45,574 nt of DNA from Saccoglossus kowalevskii (taxonomy: Eukaryota > Hemichordata > Enteropneusta > Harrimaniidae), in contig NW_003108586.1 in NCBI RefSeq assembly GCF_000003605.2, forward strand, positions 175,762 through 221,335, read 5' to 3'. Positions 32,486 to 44,721 of the stretch are shown here, piece after piece. How positions within the stretch are numbered: position 1 is the stretch's first letter; each line of letters starts with the position of its first letter. The translations under genes and the position numbers were made by a program. The notes under the pieces were generated by a model. The model did not search any database. It worked only from the letters and a program-made list of their open reading frames with translations, and had not been told where the DNA came from.

Positions 32486-35400
32486 CTGAAAACAAGAAGA
32501 GTAATGTGTCAAGAATTACGATGCAACCAATCTCAAGACTTTCGCTTTTTTCAGAAATATGCTGAAAAGCAGAGTGAAAATACCATTAAGCTTTCTTCAG
32601 CAAAGCGTGATTAATTGACCTTCTGAGCACCAAAGTCAACTTCAGACACCAACAGAAAAATCCAGTACTCAAAGGGTTAAGTAAGATACATAGAAATGTA
32701 CAAAATGCATGAAAACTTTGGCGGAAAAAATAATGAAATTCAAAGCATTTACGAGAAAATTCGTCAGACCCAAACTGTTTATAAACGGGAATCACAGCAG
32801 GGCATGAAAAGGTAAATAAAGTCAACATTTCTTAAATTGAGTTAAGGGTGTCCGAAGAAGAAATGATCAATGTCACCCATTCATATTACAAGTGACAAGC
32901 ACCCCCACCACATCTTGGTAATGTACACTATTTAGAAAATGCTATCTACAGGGTTTGACCTTAAGAGGGCACCCATTTTCCAAGATGAAATTTGAAAAAA
33001 AAGCCTTGGCATTATTATAGGAGTAAAATAGGAAATATCTAAGGACACCAAGGTAAACTTATTGGTCATAAATGCCTCCATAAAGTTCAAACCCTGTATC
33101 TACAGGTGAGACAGATACTTACTTTGTTTCGTCCACTACTTCCACTTCAGCCTGCGCTGTAATTGGGGCATTTGAATGCCCAGCTGTGGGATCATCTGTA
33201 GCTACTTCCCCATTTGTAGAGTTCACCACTTGACACGAGCCGTGTCTATCTGCTGCAGTCATATTGGGGTTCAAGTGGTGTTGATTTACACCTTGATTTT
33301 GTTCCTGCCATGCACCATGTCTATTTCGATCCTGTGAGTAAAACACAGAAATAAAAATATATTACGGGTGTGAAAAGATCTTGGATGCAAATCGAGCATG
33401 AGAGAACCACAGGACTTATTTTCATCCCTCAAATAGAGTTCTGTTCTCCCACATCATCATGTCATTCTAAATACCATAGTTCAAGGGTGACGATGACAGG
33501 AAAAAATGGAACACTATTTGAGGCGTATCAACAAGTCATGTAGCTCTTAATATTATAGTAGCTGATAGCATTGAAATTAAACAAAATAGAACAATTACTT
33601 GGGGAGTCTTTGATTGACAAGAAATTTCAAAATTCCAAAATTATGTGGTTTTGGAGTATATACATGTATGGTTTGATCCTAGATTTATGTATGAAATAAA
33701 ACCATAAACACGTTTAGATACAAATGGGACATCATCTAAACAAGGAATGTCTACAAAGCAATGCACAACAACAACATTCAGAACAGGTAACATATTTGCT
33801 CTATCACAAGTGCATTTCTAATAGAAGCGAACATAACCCAAAACTTACATTTCATATATGTTTGGTCATTAAAATATGACTCATTTATATAAGCGTATGC
33901 ACTACTAATACAATAATTTATCATACCAGCAATAAGAAGATCACATTTCATGATGGTCTGACTGCATTGTTACTTACCCTGCCATGGTTGAGATGCCTTG
34001 GTAGACCTTGGCCTTGTGGCGATGATAGACCACCCCCATCAGTGGAATGTAAAGAGCCTCCAGGGGTATTCTGCAAATGAAACATTAATGTTACATACAG
34101 TTCACCTGGTATATGGTATGCCCTTTAAACCGACATGGCACGCCACTGACGTACAAAGATTTGATGTGATGCAACTAGTTGTGAAAATGTATTGACACAA
34201 CAGGAAATCGTATATGATACAGGGTCACAACATTTTTATTTGTGCCTCAAGCTTCTTGAAGAGCAACCTCCCTAGCAGTCAACAAGCTGACTCAACTTGA
34301 AATTTGGAGATTCCATTTCGACTTATGATGCCTACAAAATCAGCCCTGTAAGAGGGCATACTGTGGAACAAGATGAAATTCTTTTTTGCATAGACTAAGA
34401 CAATACCGCGGTATTAGGAAAAAACTGATTACGGTCATTGAACATGTCATTATTTCGGGGAGCCTGAATATTATTTCTGCTTTCGGAACCATGATAAATT
34501 TTCAATGATTCATAATCCCCAATAACTACTAAATGTAGATGTGGTGAATTCAACAACAAATTATTATAAAGATGCCTGATTTTCTTGAAATGAATCCAGG
34601 TTAGGTTGGATAAAATTATTTTTATTTTTGAGATTCAGTTGTGAGCAATGAAATCTGAATCAGTTTGAAGACAAACTTTGGTTAGATATGAAAATAATCA
34701 AGCTGTGTTATTCAGCTTTCACCATCTACAACAGACCTTGTGGCTAAACACGATACCCAGAATTTAATAAAGTTTACTACAATTACTGAGATTGAAAGTA
34801 CCATTACCTCGCTTCATTTACTGAACTAGTATGAAAACTCATTACGAAGATTATACAAACTATTTTGAGAATATCGCTTTATTAGTAACACAGATAAGTG
34901 ACGATATATATAATAATCCAGTATACTGTTGATTTCATATATGCTTCTACTGGATATGCACAACAGAGCAAATATGGACTAAAAATATATTTCTTGAATT
35001 TCAATCAAATGTTAACATAGTCACCTATGAGAAAGTAATTAAAAACCATGCAGCAGATTTTATCTGACATGTCCCTGTGTTATGAGCTGACATACACAGC
35101 TCATTTAATAATGCTAAATTTGTCCTACTTTCTGTAACCTGGGAATATCTCAGGTATAAGCAGAACATCATGCATATAACCTGCGCCCCTGGAAATCACA
35201 ACTGATTAGATATAATACCTACCAACTGCTTCCCTGTCCAGTCAAATTCGTAATCATTTTTCCAACCTTTGCGATCCATTAAATCAACAAATATCTTCCG
35301 TAAATAATCATAGTCAGGAGTTTCAAAGAAATCTAGTCTTCTCACGTAACGAAGATATGTAGCCAATTCTGATGAAGAAAAATAAGTAAAGTATATCAGG

Positions 35401-38400
35401 TTAACAATTCAAGTGCCAGATATTTTTCTCACCCCAAAATTCAGTGAAACTATTTTCACATTTTCTAAAATTGACACTGAATTTCATCATCATTTTGGAC
35501 CATTCAGACAGCTTCAGATATTGCTTTTAGGTTTGTCAATTTTTATCAAAATGTAATACGAGGAAGAACAGACTGTACACAATTATTTTGTAGATGAAGC
35601 CATAATTTGTTAATGGCACAAAGAATTAATAAACATAGAAATAATGCTTTAAACACCAACTTTTGTCAGGTAAAGGTATCCCCAGCAAACCTGCACAATT
35701 TTAAACTCTAATCAACACCTGTAGCTAACGGACATTGTGCAAAATCTTACATGATTTTTTTTTTCTTTTTTCTACACGTTTCTTATGAACAAAGGGAATC
35801 CAAATTAAAATTCCTTAATGCAAAAATTTAATTATTATGAAGTAGAGATAATTGAAAAAAAAAAAATGAAAATGCATATACAATGCCTCAGTAACACCAG
35901 ACAAAATGAACAATTTTCTTCCAGTGTACAATTGTAAGTACACAAAAGGTGAAACATTTCATAGGGGAACAGGGGTGCAGCGCCCTCTTACTGAACCAGG
36001 AACAGTCAGTAGATTATCATCAGTTATATACCAAAGGTGTGTTTGCTCTTAAAATTTGTTTCTAGAAAAAAACAACCTGTATATGAAACACACAACTCGC
36101 GCATCAGCTTTGTAGGTCAAATGTTACTTGTATATTACTATACAGTTGTTTCGCAGCTAAATTATTGAAGTGTGAAACAATATTAGAAATGTTATGAATA
36201 GCTAACCAAGCAGTCTGAATAGTGCTATCAATAATTAGTACAAGCATGTTCAATTGTTCTGGGTGTATTTTTAACAAGACTTAACAAGACAGAATTTTTT
36301 ATTTATGACTTTCGTAAGAGGTTGCAGGTTGTGATATGGAAAAAATATAATTGAGGGGCAACCCATAGTCCAGAATATCGTAGCAGTGCAAAGTCCAAAT
36401 TGATGGATGCAATGACTATACTGTACCTTACAAGGAAACAGCACCCATTCAAAATGGTGGACTTAACGAAATAATGCAAAGCGTGCCACATCACACATAT
36501 TAAGTTGAGTTGCAGGGTTATGTTACTGGCTGAATCACAAAAGATCATTTGTCGATATACATGAATTTTTACTTTTCAAAACAATAACAGACACCACTGG
36601 TTAACAAAATCCAGTCGTCAATTTGCAAGACAAGTGTTCCCTGTGTAACTGTCTGTACAAATGGACATGCTTCACTGGACAGCAAAATGTGTTTAGTTCA
36701 AGACATGCAATAAAATGCAAATAATGACCGTGAATGTACATTGAAGCCATTAATAATTTCCTACCATGCAAAAATAAAAATGATTTGCAGAATTTACACA
36801 GGTATACCTTTATTTCATTTTTAAGCTTTGGTCAATTTTTCCCCTCTCAAAATTTAGTATAAATATTTTCATATTTTGTAAAGTTTTCACTAAATTACAC
36901 CATCTTTTCGCTTGACCATACAGACAAGATATCGCTTCAAGTTTTTGATTCTAAAGGTTTGTTAATTTTCATCAACATTATCCTACCTAATTATCTAATT
37001 ATGGTTTTATTGAATTTAACTTTATTCCAACACCAAGTTGATTTGCATATCATTTCAGTAAAGAGTATTCTTTAGCAGTTATCTTGAGACAGTACCTGGG
37101 TAATTATCACACAATACTTCAATGGGAGTCGCCCTCTTTGTATCGCCTATTTTCTGGTAACGCTCCTTCAAAGTGTCAGCCTAGAGAATAACAGTAAGAG
37201 TTACTATGACAACACAACACAACAGTACACATGCATCATCTAAGTGGATTTATAAGTAGATACAAAAAAAAATATACACCAATCTCCAATAATCAATTGA
37301 CAATTGTATCCTCAGTTAATTGATAACGGCGATTAAAAACTAAAACAGTCTTTTTAAAAAAATAATATGGTGCATATTCCTGTTACAATAAGTCAAGCCA
37401 AACCAAATAATAATATTGTGTAATTGGATGTTATTAGTTGTATTATTCTTATCCACAATGAAATAGTAAAATTATTTTTCTACAAATAAGTTGCCAATTT
37501 CAGCATCAAAATCCAACAATAGTTCCAGAGCTGGGATAAAACAAATAGTCATTGACTTAAATTTATAACAATTTGATTTTATGACAACGATAAAATGAGA
37601 TGACAAAATTACCTTTAGACCCTGCCACGGCAAACTTCCTCGTAAAAAGTACATAAACATATGGCCTAGAGCTTCTAAATCATCTCGCCTACTTTGTTCT
37701 GCAAAAATGAGAAAAATAAATATGAAACCAATCTAAAGACCGTAAGAGTGCTACAACAATCAATATTTTCTCATTTTCAATCTACACCCATGTATTCTGA
37801 AGATGATACAATAATTTACAATTTTACCAGAAAAAAAACACTGTAAATATAAACAAATGAATTAACATGAGCAGTCAAATATGCCACTGATAATATTATT
37901 GATATCAATAGATCATTTTCCTTTCACTGCGAGATCCTGTATTATGCATAAAATCGAATGTAAAAACAGGACAAACAAAGGTGCTTGGGATTCAACAAAT
38001 CGGCATTTCAACAAGTTCAAAATTAAATCCTTCAATTTGTGTGGCATACGTTCGGCTCTCGCCTTTCATGCATTATGCGAGGTATATCAGTGATTGGAAA
38101 AAGCTTCTATATGAAAGAAACGCTAATTAATCCAATCACATGAAGTTTGTTCATGAACTACAGCACGGACAAAGGATCAAGGTGAAAAAAAAAATCTGTC
38201 AGATCCATTAACGATGACTATATTATTGGCTTCGTTTTTTTTTCTAATAACAGATTGATCATTCAATCATTTAGGCAAATCATGGGTTCATTTTAACACA
38301 CCCTACAAACACCACACTTCTCGTTAACATTTATTTGACCTTAGCAAGAGAATGAATGACAACATTAATAGTCCATATCTGCAATATATATAAATGCATA

Positions 38401-39833
38401 ATGTATAAAGCTACCATCTTTTATTGCATACGTAAAATGCAGATGCAATATTATTCAGAGGTCTACACAGGGTGAAACTAGATAACACTTCTAATCAGGT
38501 ATCAACTGCCAAGAAACTCAATCAGAAGACCTACTATATTTTTATTATCAGCAGCTGCATCTAGCATTCCAAACATCAAACTCAGTTTAAGGCTTAAAAA
38601 AACATAAGTAAACAGGAGCATATGATGCCTGCCTCTGGCTTGAAAATAGAAGTGTTAGACAGGAAGTATCAACAGTTTCCAAAGCATGATTCACTAAGTC
38701 CTAATCCATACATGATAAGGCATCCCTTGCCTATGACATAATTCTTCTAAGCAGGTCACATATATAAGGCAGAATCACTGACAGGAGACATACCTTTTCC
38801 TAAATGTGTGTTGATTGACATATATCTCGCTGTGCCCGTAAGACTTTTATGTTCCCTGTAAGGTATATGCTTATTCGTCTCCGGATCTATGTATTCTTTA
38901 GCTAAACCAAAATCTATTATATCTATTATATGCTGCGACTTTGTTGACTGCCGACCAATCAGGAAATTCTCTGGCTTGACGTCTCTGTATATAAGATGCT
39001 TGCTGTGAACATATTCAATCCTAGTAATCTGTGGGTTGGAATAGCCGACATTATTAGTGCCTGCGGACATTTTATTGTTAAAGAAGAGTTAATATCGATT
39101 TGTGACATGTCAAGGAGCTATTGGAAAGAGTGGGTGAAGTGATGCGCACTGGAGATCTTAATAGCATGATTTCATACGTGTTTTGGCCTGTAAGTAGCAT
39201 ATAATTATTCAAGCTAAGAAGTCAGTAAGTTCACTAGCTAACTGATACAGGGAAAGAACGACTACTGTTGTACCACAATCACTGAAAGACAAATCACTTC
39301 AGTGGCAACAAATGCCTAAGAGTCCTGTAATCAGACATAAGTCTGTGCCTTCTAATCTGCAGAGATGATATCATTTTTCTTTTTTTTTTCTTTATTACAT
39401 GCATAATGGTTCCTGTTGGCTTCAGGTTATCAATGTCTCAAATACATTGATCAGAATATAAACACAGAATAAATCAACGCATCAAAAGAACATTAGCTGA
39501 GACCAAGAATAGATTTTAGTAGCTGTGGGTCTAACTTTTGTACCATCTAGGTAGAGTACGGATCTCTAACCACGTCTATGTCACAAATCCCTATGCAGTT
39601 GTGTGCATTTTTAAAACTCTGTTGCAAAGCTATTAACCATGTTGTTCAAGATCAACCAGATGTAGATAACATAAAGTTACTTACAAGTTGTATGGCTATC
39701 ATGAGTACTGTTTTCAACGTGAATGTCCTATCACATAAATCAAATAGATCTTCCAAGCTAGGACCCAGTAATTCTAAAACCATTGCATTATATTTACCAC
39801 AGGGACCAAAGTAGTGTACTTGTGGAACACCCT
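32431..39833 (-). CDS. CSNK1G: CSNK1G, casein kinase 1 gamma, C-terminal eight coding exons (5' end outside window or not found)
   Basis: CK1 gamma is a membrane-anchored Ser/Thr kinase; it phosphorylates LRP5/6 in Wnt signalling and is gilgamesh in Drosophila. Exons in transcript order are 39833-39685, 39028-38794, 37698-37613, 37180-37096, 35368-35223, 34070-33978, 33331-33123 and 32485-32431. Every splice site is GT/AG and all phases agree, giving about 352 residues. Visible are [20 protein letters not shown], the catalytic loop [18 protein letters not shown] (DFG), [54 protein letters not shown] and [18 protein letters not shown], all close to human CSNK1G1-3. The tail [25 protein letters not shown] and [11 protein letters not shown] keeps the cysteine triplet known to be palmitoylated. 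The N-lobe (Gly loop and VAIK lysine) is encoded upstream; I searched 39834-45574 by eye without success. Confidence 0.95.
32486..33122. other. CSNK1G last intron
   Basis: No gene. It holds a 152-bp inverted-repeat element at 32947-33098, close to the donor. Confidence 0.75.
32947..33098. mobile_element. 152-bp MITE-like element with TACAGGGTTTGA ends
   Basis: The left end TACAGGGTTTGACCTTAAGA and the right end read in reverse, TACAGGGTTTGAACTTTATG, agree over the first 16 bases except one. The interior is unique and non-coding. Its right edge lies 25 bp from the CSNK1G exon ending at 33123. Confidence 0.7.
33123..33331 (-). CDS. CSNK1G: CSNK1G exon: C-terminal conserved tail
   Basis: [20 protein letters not shown] through [20 protein letters not shown] to [16 protein letters not shown] (human [36 protein letters not shown]). 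Acceptor CTCACAG, donor GTAAGT. Confidence 0.95.
33978..34070 (-). CDS. CSNK1G: CSNK1G exon: glycine-rich linker
   Basis: [20 protein letters not shown] then [11 protein letters not shown], in frame with both neighbours and 31 codons long. The linker is poorly conserved against human, where this part begins TPVGSVHVDSG. It may be skipped in some transcripts, since its length is a multiple of three and it is phase 0 at both ends. Confidence 0.85.
35223..35368 (-). CDS. CSNK1G: CSNK1G exon: end of the kinase domain
   Basis: [35 protein letters not shown] and [11 protein letters not shown] (human [20 protein letters not shown]). Donor GTAGGT. Confidence 0.94.
37096..37180 (-). CDS. CSNK1G: CSNK1G exon: [12 protein letters not shown] segment
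   Basis: [20 protein letters not shown] then EVLCDNYP (human NTPIEALCENFP). Acceptor TTCTCTAG, donor GTACTG, phase 1. Confidence 0.94.
37613..37698 (-). CDS. CSNK1G: CSNK1G exon: [12 protein letters not shown] segment
   Basis: [20 protein letters not shown] then SLPWQGLK, identical to human over its length. Acceptor TTTTTGCAG, donor GTAATT. Confidence 0.95.
38794..39028 (-). CDS. CSNK1G: CSNK1G exon: catalytic loop and DFG
   Basis: [20 protein letters not shown] through [27 protein letters not shown] and SINTHLGK plus one base. The catalytic Asp and DFG motif are intact. Donor GTATGT. Confidence 0.96.
39685..39833 (-). CDS. CSNK1G: CSNK1G exon: hinge region
   Basis: Starts in phase 1 (needs one base from upstream) and encodes [40 protein letters not shown] and TVLMIAIQL, ending in phase 0 at GTAAGT. 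Nearly identical to human. Confidence 0.95.
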
Positions 39834-42453
39834 CTGAAATGACAAACAAGAAAAGATATGGATTAACGAGTGCTTCTTAGAATTTCCAGAAATATGGCAT
39901 TCTCAGAGTTCTCTGAGACACACATGTAACAAGGTCACATGTAAACAATAATGTTTTGTGCTGTATTGTTTCAGACAACCGTCAAACACTGATGTCTTGT
40001 ACTTTTAACACTTTCATGATAAAATCGAATTCAGTGAAACACAGCGAGATGGTCATGAACGCTTAATGAAAAAGTCATCCATGGCTTCATAAAGTCCGTA
40101 ATTTTTGTAATTCAAGTACAGTACAGCAGACTTTCATAAATGAATTATTCATTAACTTGACTCCCAATATTATCCTATTCCTAATTCTAAAATATATCAA
40201 TATTTGAGGATTGGTAGTTTAACAAGCAGCATGGTTCCAGGATAAATACATTATTGCCTTAACAACCCACGTACATTCCCAAAGAACACTGTCTAAAGTT
40301 TAGTATTCATCACATCCCCCCTTCATTTCATTTATACATACAACTCAGGAAAACTGACAGAATGGGTCCAGCCCCAAAGTGCACACCATTTCAAAACAAA
40401 CAGTAGCTGTAACTAAGTGGAACACAAACTTGTCTGTGTTTACACAGGTCTTTAACCATACAACATGTTTGTTTGTTTTTTTTGATGAATTTTCTGTTTC
40501 AGAAAAATGTGTGAAGTTCAAATCCAGTGCGAGAGTCAACAGTTCAATACTGTATAAAATATGCTTGGAGTTGAATGTTTACATTACTTTACTGCAAAGA
40601 GTTGTGCTGCAATTTACTAAATTCTAAAGAGAAACGTGACACTGATGGATGCTCATCAATATTATCTAGGATGTTGCATTTACATGTATGGTTACCTCTG
40701 GACAGAACATTATCAAATATGTATAAACTATTTTGTACAAATGCAAGCGGATATAAAATATCATCTGTATTGCTGAATATTTGTAATATAGATTTTCATC
40801 ACATTCATATTGCACACCAGCAAATCCACATTGTAATTTGACACCTTAGTACATGCATCCTACCAGTATTGTTTTTGTTTTTTTACCTCACTCCTTTTGC
40901 ACACCACCAAATGCGCATTGTAATACAACACCTTGCTACATGTGTTCCATTCTTTTCGGAACATCAACACACTATATGCATATGAACACGGTAATATAAT
41001 AATATAAACCTTACAATCTGTTGTATAACCATATAATGACCACGCAAATGTAGTAGTTTGATGATTGAGTTTTGTCATAGCAGTAATTACTTTGGACAAT
41101 TAAACGCACTTGTGAAAGCATGACCAGAGAAGGACAGACTACAATATGTTATTTAAGATGCCCTGGGCTTTGAATTCGCTTGTTTTGAGAAGCAAACAAT
41201 GCTATACTGATGCTAGCTCATGCGTGTAGGTGAATGCACTCTTAAACAAATTTATATATGAATCTCAACCTATAGCGATTATATTAATGAAGCCTGACAA
41301 CATGGCGGTACTCCCATGATGCATCTCACATGCAATGTGCACAACTTCTAGTTGTCAGAGACAAAAGAAAGTTGCACACAAATTTAAACATTATTTTATC
41401 TATGGAAATGCCTCTATTGGTGATTCAGAGCACCGTAACAGTAGCAATCACAGACCCATCAAGAAGGACAGTATCAATGCATCTGTGGCTCCATATATTA
41501 ACCCCAATTGAGTGCCAGAATTGTTCCAGCCAAAATTTTATTTGTAAATTGATGCTCATTCTTATGTATTTTCTAGAATTTCTTCGTTAATTTTGACCAA
41601 ATGTACATTATTTCCTACTGTTCTTGATCACAATTTTGGAAAAAGTATGAACAAAAATTCTTGGTTTTATTTTGTGAAAGGTAAAAAAAAATTGATTTGG
41701 TACTCAAATATTAAAGTAGGAATTGCTCACATATATTTTTCAAACTGATCTTCAACTTCACAAGATTTTAATTTAGCTAAACTAACCCAGAAAATACAAA
41801 TTTTACACTTGCATATATATGTACATAACAACAAGATCCATGACCATTGAAGCCATAGGAGGCAGACCAGGCAGGCACTTACACAATGTAGACGATTGCA
41901 AGATTTAGGAGAAGCTGATAACCTTAAGTACCAATATTACGTGTTGTCACAACCAAATCCGGTGTAAACAGGAAACTGTTTAAAATCACACACTTCCCTT
42001 CTCCATATCGTTTCTAATATTGAGACTCTTAGATACCAAAACTTTTTTTGAAGTAACTTTGGTTAGCAACATCAGTCAGATGCTATAAGCGTAGATTCAC
42101 AGTTCGGCTAGTGAAGGACAAGCACACGTCATCCAACTGTACACCACAAGCGATTTAACAATTATAAATATTATAAAAAAAAGAGTGCATTGAAGTGAAG
42201 ATTAAATTAATGCGGTTTTTTTGTACTCGTGGTATACAGGATTGTATGCCTTCACTATTCTATTGGAGGGTGAGGCTCTTGTAATGCTGCTAATGTGCAG
42301 AGTCCAATTAAACAGATATAATAAGCATTAAATAGCTTATCAATTGATCTTGCTAGAAATAAGCTGCATTGCTTCATCTAGTATGGCATTTGCCAAATAA
42401 ATCAGATTTAATAGATTGACGCATTATAAAGCTCATCTACTCTTCTAGTGAAT

Positions 42454-42950
42454 CGGATGACCTTGCAAACTTTTTTTTCAATGCATCAAATCAAAATATG
42501 CCACCAAACAATCTTTTTTGCACCAAGTTTGAAACAGATTTCCAGTACCCTACGTGTCACTCCATCTGACATCACTTCTCCAAAGATAACATACAGTTAT
42601 ATGCATAGGATTAACAGGCGGAGGGTCTGGGTCTGTACATTCATGATCTTGTGCAGTAGATATCGTTTTGGAAAATGAACACTGTCAAGTCTTTGCCCCA
42701 CTGAGTCAATCACAAATCTTAATGTTTATAGCAAAGAAGCCTACTTAAGAGAGTTGGTAATTATTATGCAAATGAGGCAATTAATATTCATGTATTTCAA
42801 ACAAAAAACAGGCATCTACGTACCAAGTTTCATTGAAATCAGACAAGTGGTTCTTGAGATCTCAGTGGACCAAACACATATACAATGACGCACACACGTA
42901 TACATACTAACAGGGTAACTACAAAGACTATCCTTGTGTCCTTAGACACT
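42454..42950. repeat. dispersed repeat with CCAAGTTTCATTGAAATC core
   Basis: TACCAAGTTTCATTGAAATC near 42822, preceded by ATTATGCAAATGAGGCAATT, resembles the unit of the tandem repeat at 9511-9960 (its TTAATATGCAAATTAGATCA). A second block, GCACCAAGTTTGAAACAGAT near 42521, resembles the repeat at 3660. Ends cannot be set by eye. Confidence 0.45.
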
Positions 42951-44477
42951 GGAGTCAAAAAAACAAGTAATATTTACTCAGATCAGTTTCATTCATCATC
43001 AATTTAAAAATTGTGAGAAGTACATCGACAGAATTATTGGACATCTCCTGGCCATGATAACATAGGGCAAAAAGCAGTGGGCGATAGAGCTAGGTAGCAG
43101 AGGCAGAAAGGGTACTGTCATCTATTTTCAACTACTTAACAGAGTTCGGGTAAAAAAGATAAGATAGTTCGTTGATCTTATAAAAAGACTATGCACATGA
43201 TAAAACTGTAATACCAAGGGAAAGCATTTTTAAAACACAAACCAATGCAGCAAGTAGCCTCAGGCGATTCAAACAACACATCAGCTCGTAAATGCCACAC
43301 TTATGTGCATTATTGACTTAAGACAACCAACTGAAACACTATACTATACTTATGAACTGCAGGGGAAATTTATTTTAAAGGGTCATGATATCCCTGTGAA
43401 TGCTAGGCAACAGATAGAAGAGGCGATTATTAAAATACATCAAACAAGTTAGCATAATTTATTAGATTTCTTAGTAAGGACTTAATTTTTTTACGAAATG
43501 CAATTATGAAATATTTCTAAAGATAATATATAATATACCCCGGTAACCTTAATATAACTTATTACTGTGCCTACAATGATGTTGAAGTTGGCCTCAGATT
43601 CAGATTTGGGTGGGAATAAACTAGTTTATCATTTCATGTCACAGATAACATTGTTTTCTTTTTGTTTTTTTTTCTGTTACAGTGTATATGCTTTACAACA
43701 CAAGTCTTTTAAAACATTAGAAAAAACTTGTTAAGCTCGACACTTTTTGGTGTTTTCTTAGAGACAAACCAGCCATGCATGGCACAGTTTCCGGTAGTTA
43801 TCAAATTTGAGATATTTAGTTTTGTTTATAGTAATGTGCCATGGACATAGGACCAAGGACAAGATTAGTTTCAGGAAACTACTTACATGGTGCTCACCAG
43901 TAATTTCAAGTTCTGTAAGTTGTAACAACAATTTCATTTCTGGTGAATTAAATTATTCACTATCATTGTATTAGCCAAGAAGCCACGTCTGATTTACAAC
44001 GGGGGTAGCAGTAGTACAGTAGTCTGTAGCTAATAAAATGCTGGTTTACGCTCTGCATATTAGTATTAGTATAAAACAATGGATCATGTGACAAAAAGTT
44101 GTACAAGAACATTAAACTAATGGTACATTGTTTAAAAAATACTTTCAAGAATCCGAACCCAATAATGAATATGAATCCAAGCTTCAATCTGAATATGGAA
44201 CCAACTTCAGCAACATGTGTCTTCATGCATACATGAAAACAAATCAATGTTAAATGTCAAGTAATACATAGTGTTTGAGATTTCAGAGACACTTCCATAC
44301 ACAATTATAAGATTACACATAACAGCTTTTAAATGCTAGGAAATATCACAACACCAAGTGCGTGCCAGGCATGGGTAATATCAAAAAGTGTATTTCTGAA
44401 TTATAATTTTCAATACGTTTCAACAATTGGTTCATTAACCAAAATGTATAATCATAAAATTTTCACATCTAAGAGCA

Positions 44478-44721
44478 TTTAACCTTTTCACCACCAGTTC
44501 CCTCTTTTCAGCACAAATTCACAAAATAATTCCATTTATAGTCTGCACTGCCCTTCAGAAGACTGGGAAAAAATAGCCAAATTTTTTGAGTAAAAACTGA
44601 AATTGACTCAAATTTTGACTTTTGGCTCCACAATTAAGATTCATTACTAAAAATCATGAAGAAAATAAGAAAAAAGTGAAGAAAAATTTGGGTGATAAAG
44701 TTTGGTGGTGAAAAGGCTAAA
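44478..44721. mobile_element. 244-bp MITE-like element with TTTARCCTTTTCACCACC ends
   Basis: The left end TTTAACCTTTTCACCACCAG and the right end read in reverse, TTTAGCCTTTTCACCACCAA, differ at only one of the first 18 bases. The interior is AT-rich and has no frame. Confidence 0.75.

Larger units (their letters stand above)
33332..39684. other. CSNK1G internal introns
   Basis: Six further introns: 33332-33977, 34071-35222, 35369-37095, 37181-37612, 37699-38793 and 39029-39684. They are AT-rich with short chance frames. I recognise no nested gene, RNA or clear element in them. Confidence 0.65.

Noticed and set aside
41299-41309. AACATGGCGGT, a YY1-like motif suggesting a promoter
   Set aside because: No gene start, CpG cluster or other promoter sign nearby. 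Short motifs of this kind also occur inside the dispersed repeats of this window.
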